A stretch of 64,000 bases of DNA, from assembly GCA_973895155.1 (NCBI GenBank), contig OZ316892.1, forward strand, positions 3,038,001 to 3,102,000. The letters run 5' to 3'. This DNA is from Marsupella aquatica. Taxonomy: Eukaryota; Marchantiophyta. This document shows, piece after piece, positions 1 to 9,950 of this stretch (position 1 is the stretch's first letter; the number at the start of each line of letters is the position of its first letter). The notes beneath the pieces are model-generated. The model had not been told where the DNA came from. It saw only the letters and a program-made list of their open reading frames with translations, and ran no database searches. The position numbers were made by a program, and so were the translations under genes.

Positions 1-1262
1 TTAATTATCCATAAAATATGTTAATGTATGCTGATTTTGGATACTATGACCAAAGTGCAGCTATAACTACAGGGTTTTGAACCACAAGTTGTGCTCGGTC
101 AAACCGCAGGCATTGAGTGGGCAGGTCATCGTTATTCTGGAGTTGTTTTTGAGGTTTTCCCTCGAGAATGTAAATCTGGAAATATCAAAGGTGGTGCCAT
201 TATGACAATGTGGGGCTTTTTGGAAGACAACATGGAGAATGCCGTCAGGTTGCACTTAGCATTTTCTCTTCACCTAGTGTACTTTGTGCTTGCTCATGCC
301 ATCAGGGTGGGGGTAAATAGCAAATAATGGTGCTTTTTGGAAGACAACATGGAAAATGTCTTCAGGTGACACTTTAACAATTGTATTCACCTAGAGTAAT
401 TTCTGCTCAGGCATGCCATTTGGTGAAGGTAAGTTACAAGCAAGGCAATATGGACATTGTCTTTAAGTCACACTTCACATTTGCTTTTGGCTAGTGTGTT
501 TTTTGTTCATTCATGGCATTTACTCCCCATGGCTCCTGACTGCATATGCAACAACATGGTAAACCATAGCACAGAAGTCTATGGCAATGTGGTAAGTTAG
601 GGTAGGAAAACTGTGCAATTTCTTGGTTTAGAATAACTCACTTAATGGATCATCAAGAGGAGTTCTGTATATTTGTTGAAAACATTTTTTGGGGGTCTAT
701 CAGATAAACTTTTACTAGCACGGTGTCCAGGCAGATAAAGTTCTACAAGCAGGAGGTCCATCAAGCATATACCTCCAATTTTATTCCACAAAATATTATT
801 CAATCTCTTTTGTTGCTAAAAATATATATATTTTATATACTAAAGTTACTGTTTACATCAAAATGCTTAGACCTGGCAGTTACATCTCAAAATTCTTTGG
901 ATTTTTCACGAGCACTCTAAAATGTTTGCAAGCGGGGATAATACTTTGGCATAGGGTGGTCAGATGCAAAGCCTATATCCTAAACTCTGAATTATCCTTC
1001 CACACTGCATAAAAAGGGTTTGACATGACATTTTACAAAGTGGTAAGATGCAAAGCCAGGATGAAATTTGGGTGTTGTTAGATTCATAGGATGGCCAGAT
1101 GCAAAGCCTCCATGAGAATTAAGTGAGATTAGATAGCCGTGTTGTTGGAGAAATTCTCCCTTGTGTGCTTGCACCCACTTATTGTCTATGGGCTGAAATC
1201 AAAATGTTAATGTTGGGGAACCAACCAACTACTGCAGTGACCACTTAGGCATTGAGCACAGT
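1..1262. other. Intergenic, no gene seen
   Basis: AT-rich DNA with only short open frames that have no recognisable domain and no splice-site support. Around 200-380 and 400-500 there are loose repeats of a segment reading like 'ttttggaagacaacatgg' followed by 'cacttt...attttc...cacctagtgt', so this stretch is probably old repetitive DNA. The string 'ttactagcacggtgtcc' near 714-730 looks like the edge of a dispersed element, but I could not find a partner copy that settles it. Confidence 0.5.
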
Positions 1263-1878
1263 GACAATCTTAGATCCCTACGATGTCCTGCCCTTAAAAG
1301 TGCAATCTAAAAAGTAAGTAGCAAATCACCACAACGATTCTCAGAGAGGCATGACTTTGTGGTAGCTCACTTGAATGAGTAGAGACTGATAGGTCTTGGG
1401 TTCAACTATTGTGGTCTGACTCTTCCCAACTATTGTGGCTGACTCTTCCCTTTCTGTGGGGTTTCACAGATTTCCCGTAAAAATTTAAAGAAAAATTTTT
1501 AAAAAATCACCACAACGATTCTACAATCTTAGATCCCTACAAGTGTCCTTCCCTTTAAGTAGCCATTTCAAATGTAAGTGGCAAATCACCACAATTAGCT
1601 CTTCTATCGATTTGGCAATCTAGATCCTGTCTTTTCTTTAAAAGTAGCCATCTCAGCACTAGATAGCAAAGTCAGCACAACCATCCGACAATCTTAAATC
1701 ACTACAGTGTGTCCTGCCCTTAAAAGTAGCCACCTCAAAAGTAAGTAGCAAATTACATTCAAATCACCACCATTAGCTCTTCCATCACTTCGACAATCTT
1801 AGATCCCTACAAGTGTCCGTCCCTTCAAGTAGCCATGTCTACAGGAAGTACCAAATCACCACAATGCTCTTCCATTGA
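1263..1878. repeat. Degenerate ~75-105 bp tandem repeat array, interrupted by a SINE
   Basis: About five diverged copies start near 1263, 1522, 1613, 1687 and 1791. Each begins with a form of 'gacaatcttagatcccta', then 'tgtcctgcccttaaaagtag', then 'aagtagcaaatcaccacaa' and usually 'ttagctcttccatc'. Copy lengths differ, so the array is old. The first and second copies are separated by the insertion at 1342-1503; taking that insertion out joins them without a gap. Confidence 0.75.
1342..1503 (+). mobile_element. tRNA-derived SINE with 19-bp target site duplication
   Basis: The 162-bp insert is flanked by two identical copies of 'aaatcaccacaacgattct' (1323-1341 and 1504-1522), which is a perfect 19-bp target site duplication. 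Inside are a box-A-like 'tggtagctcac' (about 1360-1370) and a box-B-like 'gggttcaact' (about 1400), spaced as in the internal RNA polymerase III promoter of a tRNA gene. The body then runs through 'ctttctgtggggtttcacag' into an A-rich tail. These are the marks of a SINE mobilised by LINE machinery. The perfect duplication implies a fairly recent insertion. A related copy may lie at 26585-26735 on the other strand. Confidence 0.85.
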
Positions 1879-2058
1879 TTCAATGGGCAAAGAAACACTT
1901 GTTAATATGGAGATGGTTCTGATGATTTTGGGGGGGGATATGGCATATGCTCAGATGGGTTTTCACATTCCCCTTATCCCTAATTGAAAGCCTGTGCAAA
2001 CCACACCCAAAATAGTGCAAACATCAGTAAACCTCCGTTCAAAAGTTTTGTATAAATT

Positions 2059-2124
2059 TTCACAAGGTCATGTAAAAGTTATTATTATTATTTTTGTCAC
2101 ATTATTATTATTATTTTTGTCACA
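2059..2124. repeat. Short tandem duplication of an ATT-rich unit
   Basis: A unit of the form '(att)n-tttttgtcaca' is present twice in a row. It is a low-complexity microsatellite-like duplication with no apparent function. Confidence 0.7.
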
Positions 2125-2548
2125 AGCCTCCAGAGTGAGTGATGGTAGCCTTTAGAGTGACCCATGGTCATACCATAAGACCAATCCTAATGGCAAAAAG
2201 TAATGTATTACAAATTTCATAGTAAGTACCTTTTTTATCCATAACCCATAACTAGGGAGTTAAAGTCGTCAACTTTGAGACTCCTTATTGTAAACATGTA
2301 TTTCCGTGCTTACAATGCTTACTTACTTTCCAAGAGAGTGTGTTTTCAGCTAGATCTTAAGTGAGGACTTAAGGGAAGGACCATCACGCTCACAAAACCT
2401 GATGAAGGAGTCCTCCGCATTCAATATCAACGAATCACCCATAATACCTTACTAGCCCCAAAACCCATGCCAATCACAGGAGGGGTTCCTGTGTACCCAG
2501 ATTCCCTATGCTGGTCCCTAATCCCAAACATAGTTTAGATATCAAAAT

Positions 2549-2976
2549 CTTCTGTTCAGGTCAGACTAACTCTTCTCACAAGCATAGTACAAGCCCAGAA
2601 GTGAAGGCAGATTAACTCTTCTCACAAGCATGGTACAAGCCTTGTGTTCAGGTCAGACTAATTCTTCTCACAAGCTTAATACAAGCCGAGAAGTGAAGGC
2701 AGATTAACTCTTCTCACAAGCATAGTACAAGCCTTCTGTTCAGGTCCGACTAATTCTTCTCACAAGCTTATTACAAGCCCAGAAGTGAAGGCGGAATAAC
2801 TCTTCGCACAAGCATAGTACAAGCCTTCTGTTCAGGTCAGACTAATTCTTCTCACAAGCTTATTACAAGCCCAGAAGTGAAGGCAGATTAACTCTTCGAA
2901 CAAGCATAGTACAAGCCTTCTGTTCAGGTCGGACTAACTCCTCTCACAGGCATAGTACAAGCCCAGAAGTGAAGGC
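2549..2976. repeat. 92-bp minisatellite, ~4.6 copies, built from a 46-bp dimer
   Basis: Copies begin at 2549, 2641, 2733, 2825 and 2917 (the last one partial), so the period is exactly 92 bp. Each unit holds two related halves of about 47 and 45 bp: 'cttctgttcaggtcagact' plus a shared core, then 'cagaagtgaaggcagatt' plus the same core. The core is a form of 'aactcttctcacaagcatag' followed by 'tacaagc'. A further decayed half-copy is visible at about 3035-3085. Second halves resemble each other across units more than they resemble first halves, which is the signature of a higher-order repeat. Confidence 0.9.
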
Positions 2977-3921
2977 CTACTATTTCATTCCAAAATCATT
3001 CACACCCATAGTCTAAGTATCAAAGTTTCTGTTAGAGCGAACTGACTTCTTTTCACAAGCATAGTACAAATATCAAAATTTTCTCGTCCGAGAAATTATG
3101 GCCTATGGGTTTTTGCTCTGCCGAATAGAAATTATGGCCTATCGCTCCACTCACCAGAGTAGGTCATGAAGGGGTAGACTTAGATCACGAATTATAGTAT
3201 ACATATGTGTTACCAGTAAAACTAAGGCAACAACTGTAAGACAAACCTTTCACTGTCGACAATTTTGCTACCCAGCCAATGTCAAATCCCTTGTCAGATC
3301 CATACCCCCTGCTGCCTAAGACCTGCTCATCCATTGGGCTTTCAAAGGTGGAAATGCAATTGCTCGCATGATGACGAGAAGGTCACAAAGCAAGTGCGAT
3401 TCTGACATCAGCATTTGGTATTTGGTGAGCTATGGAGCTACCAAAGACTCCAGTGGCCGGCCTTCTCTGGTTTTTTGACATCCTCTTTGACAAGCGTTTG
3501 ATGAGCTGACAGACCTTTTGTAGGGTGTCGACTGTTCAGTCGATGTGTTTCGGATGTTGCTGATACCTGAGGTCGTATCAATCAATCAATCCAGATTTTG
3601 TTGACGACTTGCGAGAAAACCTCAGCCTGCCTCCCAAGCCTAAGGTAGCGTTTCCACCCACACCTCCGGATCGAAAGTATCGGTTGTAATTTAAGATGAA
3701 ACAGTCTACTTTCCGAAACAACCCTTCGGCTCTGTTGGCCAAAGGTGTGGAGATCAAGAAAGAAACAGTAGTCATACTATGCCGATCTTGTAGAGAGATC
3801 TGCGAAGTAAGCACGCAGAAATGCAGCTTGAAGAGCAGCACGCCCACTAACATCAAAACATATTGTTGTGGTGTACACAGTCTGACCTAGGTTGCAAGTA
3901 GTGATGGTGAGATTAATGGTT
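2977..3921. other. Intergenic, 3' side of the PYL gene
   Basis: No gene recognised. Short opposite-strand frames at 3578-3890 overlap each other and have no domain. Because the PYL gene points left, its 3' UTR and polyadenylation site must lie somewhere here, but I cannot place them. Confidence 0.4.
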
Positions 3922-4482
3922 TTAGGTTTTCGGCAAAGCTTCCAACGCAGCTTGCTCGGCTACCGTCTGCAAGGACTTCAGATTGCACTTGATCACCGTG
4001 TCCACAAACACGCATGTATCTGGAGCCGTGTTTCCTTCAGCTATGTCCGAGACATAGGACTCGATCACTAACGTCCCTCGCCGACCCTTGCTGATCCGCT
4101 CGTGCAACGACGTCACGGACCAGTAATTCCTCAGCCTGTGGCCGCCCCCGAGAATCCTGAAACTGATTATGTGGTTCGCATCGTCAAGCACCTCGAGCCG
4201 CTCGATGCTGCTCGTCCCTGGCAGTCCGGACACCAGTCTCACCTCCCTCACGCTGCCCGGCCGGCCATCGCCTGTCAAAAGCGAGCAGCTCTGCAGGAAC
4301 TGCTTGTAGCTCTGCGGCTGATCGAACCGTCGCAGTATTCCCCAGACCACTTCTGTGGGTGCATCGATCTCCTGGAACAACGTGGATCCGCATTGGTTTG
4401 CTTGGATTTTCTCATTGTGATGTCTTCTAACCAAATCCCTCTCCTCTTCGTTCAATTTCTCATCGTGCTCTGTCCCGCCCAT
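3922..4482 (-). CDS. PYL: PYR/PYL/RCAR abscisic acid receptor
   Basis: Soluble START/Bet v1-fold receptor that binds abscisic acid and then inhibits clade A PP2C phosphatases, releasing SnRK2 kinases. The single-exon frame gives 186 residues, the usual family size. Key residues match PYR1 numbering closely: Lys60 (PYR1 K59), gate loop SGLPG at 85-89, Glu94, latch HRL at 115-117 in GGGHRL, Glu141 in ESYV, and Asn167 in the C-terminal helix (CNLKSL). The gate ends in Gly where PYR1 has Ala (SGLPA). The start at 4482 gives the expected short N-terminus before the helix RDLVRRHH. The stop is TAA at 3922-3924. Intronless structure fits many PYLs. The GGGHRL latch is closer to the monomeric subfamilies than to PYR1 (GGEHRL). 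The family call is secure; the exact subfamily is not. Confidence 0.96.
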   Translation of the reverse strand: MGGTEHDEKLNEEERDLVRRHHNEKIQANQCGSTLFQEIDAPTEVVWGILRRFDQPQSYKQFLQSCSLLTGDGRPGSVREVRLVSGLPGTSSIERLEVLDDANHIISFRILGGGHRLRNYWSVTSLHERISKGRRGTLVIESYVSDIAEGNTAPDTCVFVDTVIKCNLKSLQTVAEQAALEALPKT

Positions 4483-5375
4483 CGCCGTCCCTCCAAGTGA
4501 GTAGTGTTGGTCGATCTGTACCTCCTTCGCTCCCGCACCTATCTACAGACCATTCCTCCTATCACTTCCTCTTCCTCGTCCAACTCATCTCTCCTCTTCT
4601 CTTCTCTTCTCTCCTCTCCTCTCCTCTGCTCTCCTCTCCTCTTCACCCTTCAAATAGTCAAAGTCTGGAACAAACAACAATCTTCCTCTCCTCTTTCTCA
4701 CTTCCTAATCCTGTTCAGCTCCTCTCGACTCTTGTCTCGTTCTCACTTCCTGTTCCTCTTCATCTCCTCTCGACTCCTCATACAACTTATCTCTCCTCGT
4801 CGTCCTTCAGATTCTCAAATTCTGGAAAGCATCACAATCTTCCTCTCCTCTTCCTCTCACACCACGTTTCTGCTCTCGGCTCCTCTTTCCACCTCTTCCG
4901 CATTCACATCCTCAGAGATTCGCGCACGAAATCATCTTTTCTCTTCCTCTTCGACTTACAACCGATTTGTGCCTCTCGACTCCTCGTTCTCTGGGCTCCT
5001 CCTTCGCTCGACCTCACCTTGTTCTCTCGACGAAGCGCAGATTCATTCTGGAACCTGGAATGATCTAAAGGTGATCGCCTGATCGGAAAGCAGAGCAACA
5101 GGATAAGAACTGTCGGAGACAAGATTTTTTAACGTGGTGATCACATCTCCAACAAAATTGGAATCGCCGTCTGCAAAGAGTGCTGACTTTACTGAGGATA
5201 TGAGTGGATATTAGAGAAGAGGAATGTTCGGTAGGCGAGGGAGAGAGGTGCTTCACACAGTTATTTCTGAACCGTTAGATCTCTCAAAGAGCTGATGAGA
5301 ACCGTTGGATCTGGAGATCAGGTCTCAAAAGAGTAAAGAAGGTGAAATGAGATTTGGTTCAGCACCTGTACAAAC
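4483..5375 (-). promoter_or_regulatory. Probable long polypurine 5' leader of the PYL gene with two uORFs
   Basis: On the coding (minus) strand this segment is rich in GA tracts (the plus strand reads CTCTTCTC and CCTCTCCTCT runs at 4590-4640). If transcription starts downstream of the TATA box near 5406-5413, the leader is about 890 nt unless an intron is removed. Upstream open frames of 63 codons (5256-5065) and 72 codons (5122-4904) lie in it on the same strand. The plus-strand frames over this stretch are Ser/Leu-rich translations of the CT repeat and are not genes. Confidence 0.5.
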
Positions 5376-5405
5376 AATTATTGAGTAAAAATTATCCTGT
5401 AGCTG

Positions 5406-5413
5406 TCTTTTAT
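5406..5413 (-). promoter_or_regulatory. TATA box, PYL gene
   Basis: The plus strand reads 'cttttata', so the minus strand carries a consensus TATAAAAG about 920 bp upstream of the PYL start codon and pointing at it. It is the best TATA candidate between the PYL gene and the retroelement at 5.5 kb. Confidence 0.45.
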
Positions 5414-5492
5414 ACAATTTTTTAAAGAGAAGCTTCCTTAGAACAAGCTTTCTAACTAGTTTGCAGGCAAGGAACACTCCTCCTTTATAATT

Positions 5493-6596
5493 TTGTGCAT
5501 TTTTATATTCATTATTACCACACTACTACCACAAGTTTGTATGGCTCAAACGCATTTGACCCATCTGGAAATGGGTTCCTGTATGGAGGTCGAGGAGGGT
5601 TCCCTCCCATTTCAGGTTCATTTGCGCACGGCTCGGTCATCATTACCCGATCCTGTTCGAGCTGCGTTACCTTCATTCCAGGAGTTTTTATCCTTGGACC
5701 CCGTCCGTCTTCAGGCAGACCTTGCTGGGCGTATGCACGCTTTCACCCTCTCCAGCATCCTCACCGAGGCACCTGACACGGACCGAGCTCGGATTCTTTC
5801 TTCCGGAGGGAAGGGCGCAGGAGGCTGGCTTCAGGCCAATCCAGTCATTCCTCACCTGCGGATGTCTTCAGCGGAGTTTGCGACAGCCATGCGTCTTCGT
5901 ATGGGCTTGCCCCACCCACTTCTTGCTGGTTTACCTCCTACTTGCACTTGTGGGAAGCCTTGTGATGCCACAGGTGTCCATCTTCTTCGATGCAGTTTGG
6001 GCGGCGAAACCATTTTTGTTCACGACGCTGTGAGAGATGCGACTGCTCAGGTTCTCTCTGGCTCTTTGGTCTGCGCGCGGCGGGAGGTGGTGCTCGAGTT
6101 ACCTGGTCCTCCATCACAGCGGTTACGGGTGGATCTTACCATGGTCCGTGACGGTCACCGTACTTTGGCAGATGTAGTGGTGGCAAACCCATTGCGCCAA
6201 GACATCATTGGGACAGCGGCAACAACGGCAGGGGCAGCAGCATCACGAGCAGCACAAACGAAGGAGGCCAAATATGCTGCACGAGCTTCATCTGATAGCT
6301 TCCTGCCCCTTGCTCTTGAGATATTTGGGCGTCTTCATCATCAGTTCGACGGGCTTCTTCGCCAAGCTGCTCGGGATGTTCACGGTCGGATGGGTCCCAC
6401 CGGGCCCCCGCTATCTGTTTTGACCACGCACTTTCGCCAACGCATTTCAGTCACCTTACAGTGTGCTCAAGCTCAGGCCGTCTATCGTCGATCTCTGACA
6501 GTGGGTGCTAGTGTGACTCCGCAGCGGCTAGCCCCCCTAGAGGACATTCCTGTCCCACTTGCCGATCTAGTTTCGACACTTGATGTAGACCACTAG
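5493..6596 (+). mobile_element. 3' part of a non-LTR retrotransposon (zinc knuckle + restriction-like endonuclease), ORF intact
   Basis: An uninterrupted 367-codon frame with no reverse transcriptase domain. After a lead-in it shows the post-RT region of R2/CRE-like elements: a KGAGGWL segment (residues 107-113), LRMGLP (135-140), and a zinc knuckle (Cys151, Cys153, His163, Cys167). A PD-(D/E)xK-type endonuclease region follows, with RVD (212-214), LADVVV (226-231, Asp227), KEAKY (257-261) and FLPLALEIFG (270-279, Glu276). In complete elements this endonuclease nicks the target for reverse transcription. Loss of the 5' part is typical of truncated LINE insertions. The true 5' border is unknown, and the first ~30 codons (MCIFIFIITT...) probably read host DNA. 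Family assignment is from motif memory; whether it is just a young dead copy or a retained gene is open. Confidence 0.75.
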
Positions 6597-6830
6597 CTTG
6601 TAGCCACATTTGCTAGGTATGATGAGGACCTCGGTCCATTTGCGGTAGTTTTAGTTACTCTTTCTTGGTTTTTAGGGGTTTCCTTTTGCTCACTTCTTTT
6701 AGTTCCTCTTTCTTGGTTTTTAGGGTTTCTTTTTGCTCACTTCTTTTGCGTTTGGTTTTGTCCACTTGGGACCTCTCTTGTTTATTCTTTTGTACTCTAT
6801 TTGGCCTTTTTCTGTATAAAGTATGTCTAT
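6597..6830 (+). mobile_element. Probable 3' UTR of the non-LTR element
   Basis: T-rich sequence directly behind the ORF, with a 48-bp tandem duplication ('ctttcttggtttttagg' at 6660 and 6708). It ends in 'ggcctttttctgtataaag', a style of tail common in plant LINEs. The exact 3' border and a target duplication could not be fixed. Confidence 0.4.
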
Positions 6831-7263
6831 ATTCTCATCTGGAAAGGTTTGACAAGAAACCATTTTACATGCAGGAGCAGAATCTTAAGTGTTTTTAATA
6901 CCATTTATTTATGCCTGTCAAAGGAAGACAATCGTGGGTAAAGATTTGGTGAAATTTAGCCAATAAAAAAAGGAGTGCATGGACGTGTACCGCGTGTGTA
7001 AGTTTGACCAACAGGTTAATTTATTAAGCGTAGTGGAACCTCTCTTTGGTACTCGTTCTTTAATGAGAGGGTGTCAATTGCAGGTTTTCACTATTCTTTG
7101 TAAGGTTGAGGCTCTGTATTTTGGGGTCCTTAGACAAATTCCTCTTTGCTTGCCTCCTACACGTTTACTCCACAGCTTTGCCAGGCTTGGCAATTCACTT
7201 CTCCTTAGGGTTATAGTTTAACTGAGATTTACTAGATTTTCACTCTTTTGGGGACAATAGACA
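6831..7263. other. Intergenic, no gene seen
   Basis: Short frames only. The 6979-7221 frame has no recognisable domain and lies between repeats. Confidence 0.4.
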
Positions 7264-7662
7264 ATTTAATTTTTTCCATTTATCACAATGCCACTCTTTT
7301 TGTTTGTGTTAAGAAAACTAACCTATGTTAGCTCCTTCACATCCAATGGCTATCATCACACCCAGTTTCCTAATCAAATGGTCTGGGTCTCCCTCAAGAT
7401 GACCTTGACCACCCTTGGGTGAGCTGAACAAGGAGTGGGCCGGGTGATCCTGTCCCCCCATCCTACACATGGCCTCTATCTAATGCCAGCCTATACCTGT
7501 GCGTAGCTTTTGCCCTAGTCCTCCTCAAAATAGTCAAAGTCACATTGAGGGAGACCCCAGGCATCTGATAAAAAATTGGGTGACTATGATGATAGCCATT
7601 GGATGTGAAGGAGCTACCCACAAACAAAAAGAATGGCATAGTGATAAATAATAAAAAATTCA
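7264..7662. mobile_element. Foldback/MITE-like element with ~140 bp terminal inverted repeats
   Basis: The left arm (about 7264-7411) and the right arm (about 7531-7662) are inverted copies. Both carry 'tttatcac.atgcca.tct', 'tttttgtttgtg', 'tagctccttcacatccaatg', 'gctatcatca' and 'ggtctccctcaa' in matching order. The left arm has an extra ~12 bp around 7308-7325. The loop is ~120 bp and has no coding sign. Such an element could move only with a transposase supplied elsewhere. The ends are too AT-rich to call a target duplication by eye. Confidence 0.85.
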
Positions 7663-8632
7663 GTGGCAAGGTATATATTATGCAAAAAAAGGTGGCCATC
7701 TAGAAAATCCCAGTATATAGGTTAATTTGCTTCTTTTCTGGGTTTCATTGTAGTTCTTTTACCTTCGTTGGAGACTCTTAAGCTTATTTGGCTCTTTCAA
7801 ATTGGGGTTCCATGCTCTTTTCTCCCCTTTATTGGGTCTTCTTGGGATCCCGTTTCCCATGTTGGATCTTTGTTTTCTGCAGTGGTAGATATATCTTGCC
7901 TGGACTCTTTTCTGATTTGGTTTTTAGCTTGAATGGTTGGTTTGGTTTGCACGTGATTGATGTCTTGATGATGATTTCACACTTCATGTTTAGACTTTTA
8001 TAAAGGTTGATTCGTGATTTGCACCTGAATGGATTCATTGTCATCATAATGATTTCCCACATGATCGTTGGACTTCTAGAAAGGATTATTCGTGGTGCAC
8101 TGAGTGCACGTTAACTTTAAGAAAGGTGTGATATTATTCTTTTTGTCTCAAAATCAGTCTTTATTTGACAATGAAAAGGCAGTACATAATAGAGAAGAAT
8201 GCTAGATTTCGATGGGGTACTATGAAAATTCTCATCTACTTGACCAAAAATAGTAAGATAAAACATTTCTTAGACTCTTGAGTTTTTTAATATCCTATTT
8301 CGAGGGCATTATGGGCAATAACAACCCCTCAAAAGCTAGAGCCTTTGTGTTACCATGGTACTACTATATATTCCATCCCCAATGATTTTTCTCTTTATAA
8401 TTTTAAATGCATTTATGGAGAAGAATGCCCAGTCAAGATTTGGGTTCACTTGGTTCATTATGAAACTTCTCCTATACTTTTACTAAACATAGTAAAAACT
8501 CTCTTAGCACTCTACTGTAAGTATATGATGTCTTGTTACTCCAGGTGCGACCATTGCAGCATTTTCTGTCACAACAGGGACATCTATGCTTGTGGCAATA
8601 TACACATGACATCGTCAGAACAAACCAAGACC
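7663..8632. repeat. Repeat-derived intergenic DNA
   Basis: A ~68-bp diverged tandem duplication lies at about 7950-8100 ('gatgatttcacacttcatg...ggttgattcgtg' against 'aatgatttcccacatgatcg...ggattattcgtg'). Two copies of a dispersed repeat follow at about 8190-8370 and 8418-8510 (shared 'gagaagaatgc', 'ttatgaaa', 'tagtaaa'), and a third copy lies at 36520-36760. No gene recognised. Confidence 0.55.
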
Positions 8633-8709
8633 AATGTCAGAGGCCTGGATTGCAACATTCACACTAGACATACTTCGAGGCCTAGAGTACTTGCACAAGA
8701 AGGACATTG

Positions 8710-9051
8710 TGTTGAGCATAGACTACAATAGCAATGGTAAGCACATGCCACATCCAACGTGCAAGTAGTCGACACAAGAGTTACGTGGTTCACCTCCTCG
8801 AGGCTACGTCCACGGGAACACACAAGAGAGCTTTACTGAACTCTAAGCCCATCGGCCATACCAAGTCTCCATAGTGTATGCTCTCTTCTCTCCCTAGTGG
8901 CTCCGTAACAATGAACTTTAGTTCCACTTATCCAAGAAAACACCGTTTGGCATACCGTGTGCATCCTAGTTAGTCTAACCATGTCTCTGACTACGAGTAG
9001 CCTAACTATAGTTACATGTTGTAACCCTCAACCTTGAGTAAATACCTAACA
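8710..9051. mobile_element. Solo LTR (Copia-type features) inside the kinase relic
   Basis: The 342-bp segment begins TGTTGAGC and ends CCTAACA, as LTRs do (TG...CA). It is flanked by 'cattg' (8705-8709) and 'gattg' (9052-9056), a 5-bp target duplication with one change. The body has 'gttacgtggttcacctcctc' and 'ggctacgtccacggg', strings I associate with plant LTR sequences. Removing it rejoins the kinase reading DIV-HGDIKGDN exactly. No internal domain and no second LTR are nearby, so recombination between two LTRs has probably left one. Confidence 0.8.
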
Positions 9052-9280
9052 GATTGTCCATGGTGATATCAAGGGGGACAATGTTCTATTTGGCTGTAAT
9101 TTGGCACTTTGGCTCAGCAAAGGGCTGTACTGTCTCAAAACTCTCATTGATTTTAGAGGGGACAGAAGGTTACATGGCTCCAGAGGTAGCCAACAAGGTG
9201 GAATCCACATTTGCATTGGATAATTTTTCACTTGGTTGCGCTGTGATTGAGATGGCCACAGGTACATCTTTAATTTGTAC

Positions 9281-9950
9281 TTGGTATTATTCATAGCCTA
9301 ATAACAAACAAAGAGTGACAAACCCAAAGCAATCAACCCATTCTACTTGTTAGTGTTGTGCTCCTTTAAAATGTTTTTGACAGGATTTCATAAGTCACTT
9401 TTAATTTTCCTATAAGGTTACCTCACTTGTATTAGTTAAGCAGAAATTTATTGCAACATACCTTATACCACCAGTCCAATTATAAGTTATTTTAAAATCT
9501 AAAGTCCGAAAACTAAAATGGACACCAACTGCTAAGAAACAACAATCCTCTTTAATATTATGGACTATAGGTGGAGTCATTTTTGGCCAAAATATATGAG
9601 GTGGCTGAGTAGGATCCACGGGCAAGGCCAGGGCTTTGTTTATTTTGTGCCTAGTGGTGCTGAGGCTTCTGCCGGTGTTTCTGCTCTGCTCCTGGGGCTA
9701 TGCTCCCTGTCCCCCGGCTGCTCCTCACTGTGGGGTTTCTTGGGCCTTACTCTAAAGTATATAAACTTCTGTGGAAATAAAGCAGTTTAACTTGAAATAG
9801 AAATGTGATCTAGGAGTTTTCCTTAGTCTTTTAACCAAATCGTAATAGATGAAAGGTTTTCCCCCTTATTTTCTGCAAATGTGAACCACACTTTTAAATA
9901 GTTTGCCTCAACACTCCAACTTATGCTTCATATTGCTTTCATAGTACTGT
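9281..9950. other. Gap between kinase relic pieces
   Basis: No kinase residues seen. A C/T-rich stretch at 9636-9790 ends in 'aaagtatataaacttctgtg' and 'aataaag', like the tail of a retroposon. It may be an intron or a later insertion. Confidence 0.35.

Noticed and set aside
2549-2976. Regular repeats as a CRISPR array
   Set aside because: Units are contiguous with no unique spacers, and the genome is a plant nuclear one.
4497-5082. Two overlapping plus-strand frames of ~190 codons opposite the PYL leader
   Set aside because: They are Ser/Leu/Pro translations of CT-rich low-complexity sequence, overlap each other in different frames, and have no domain.
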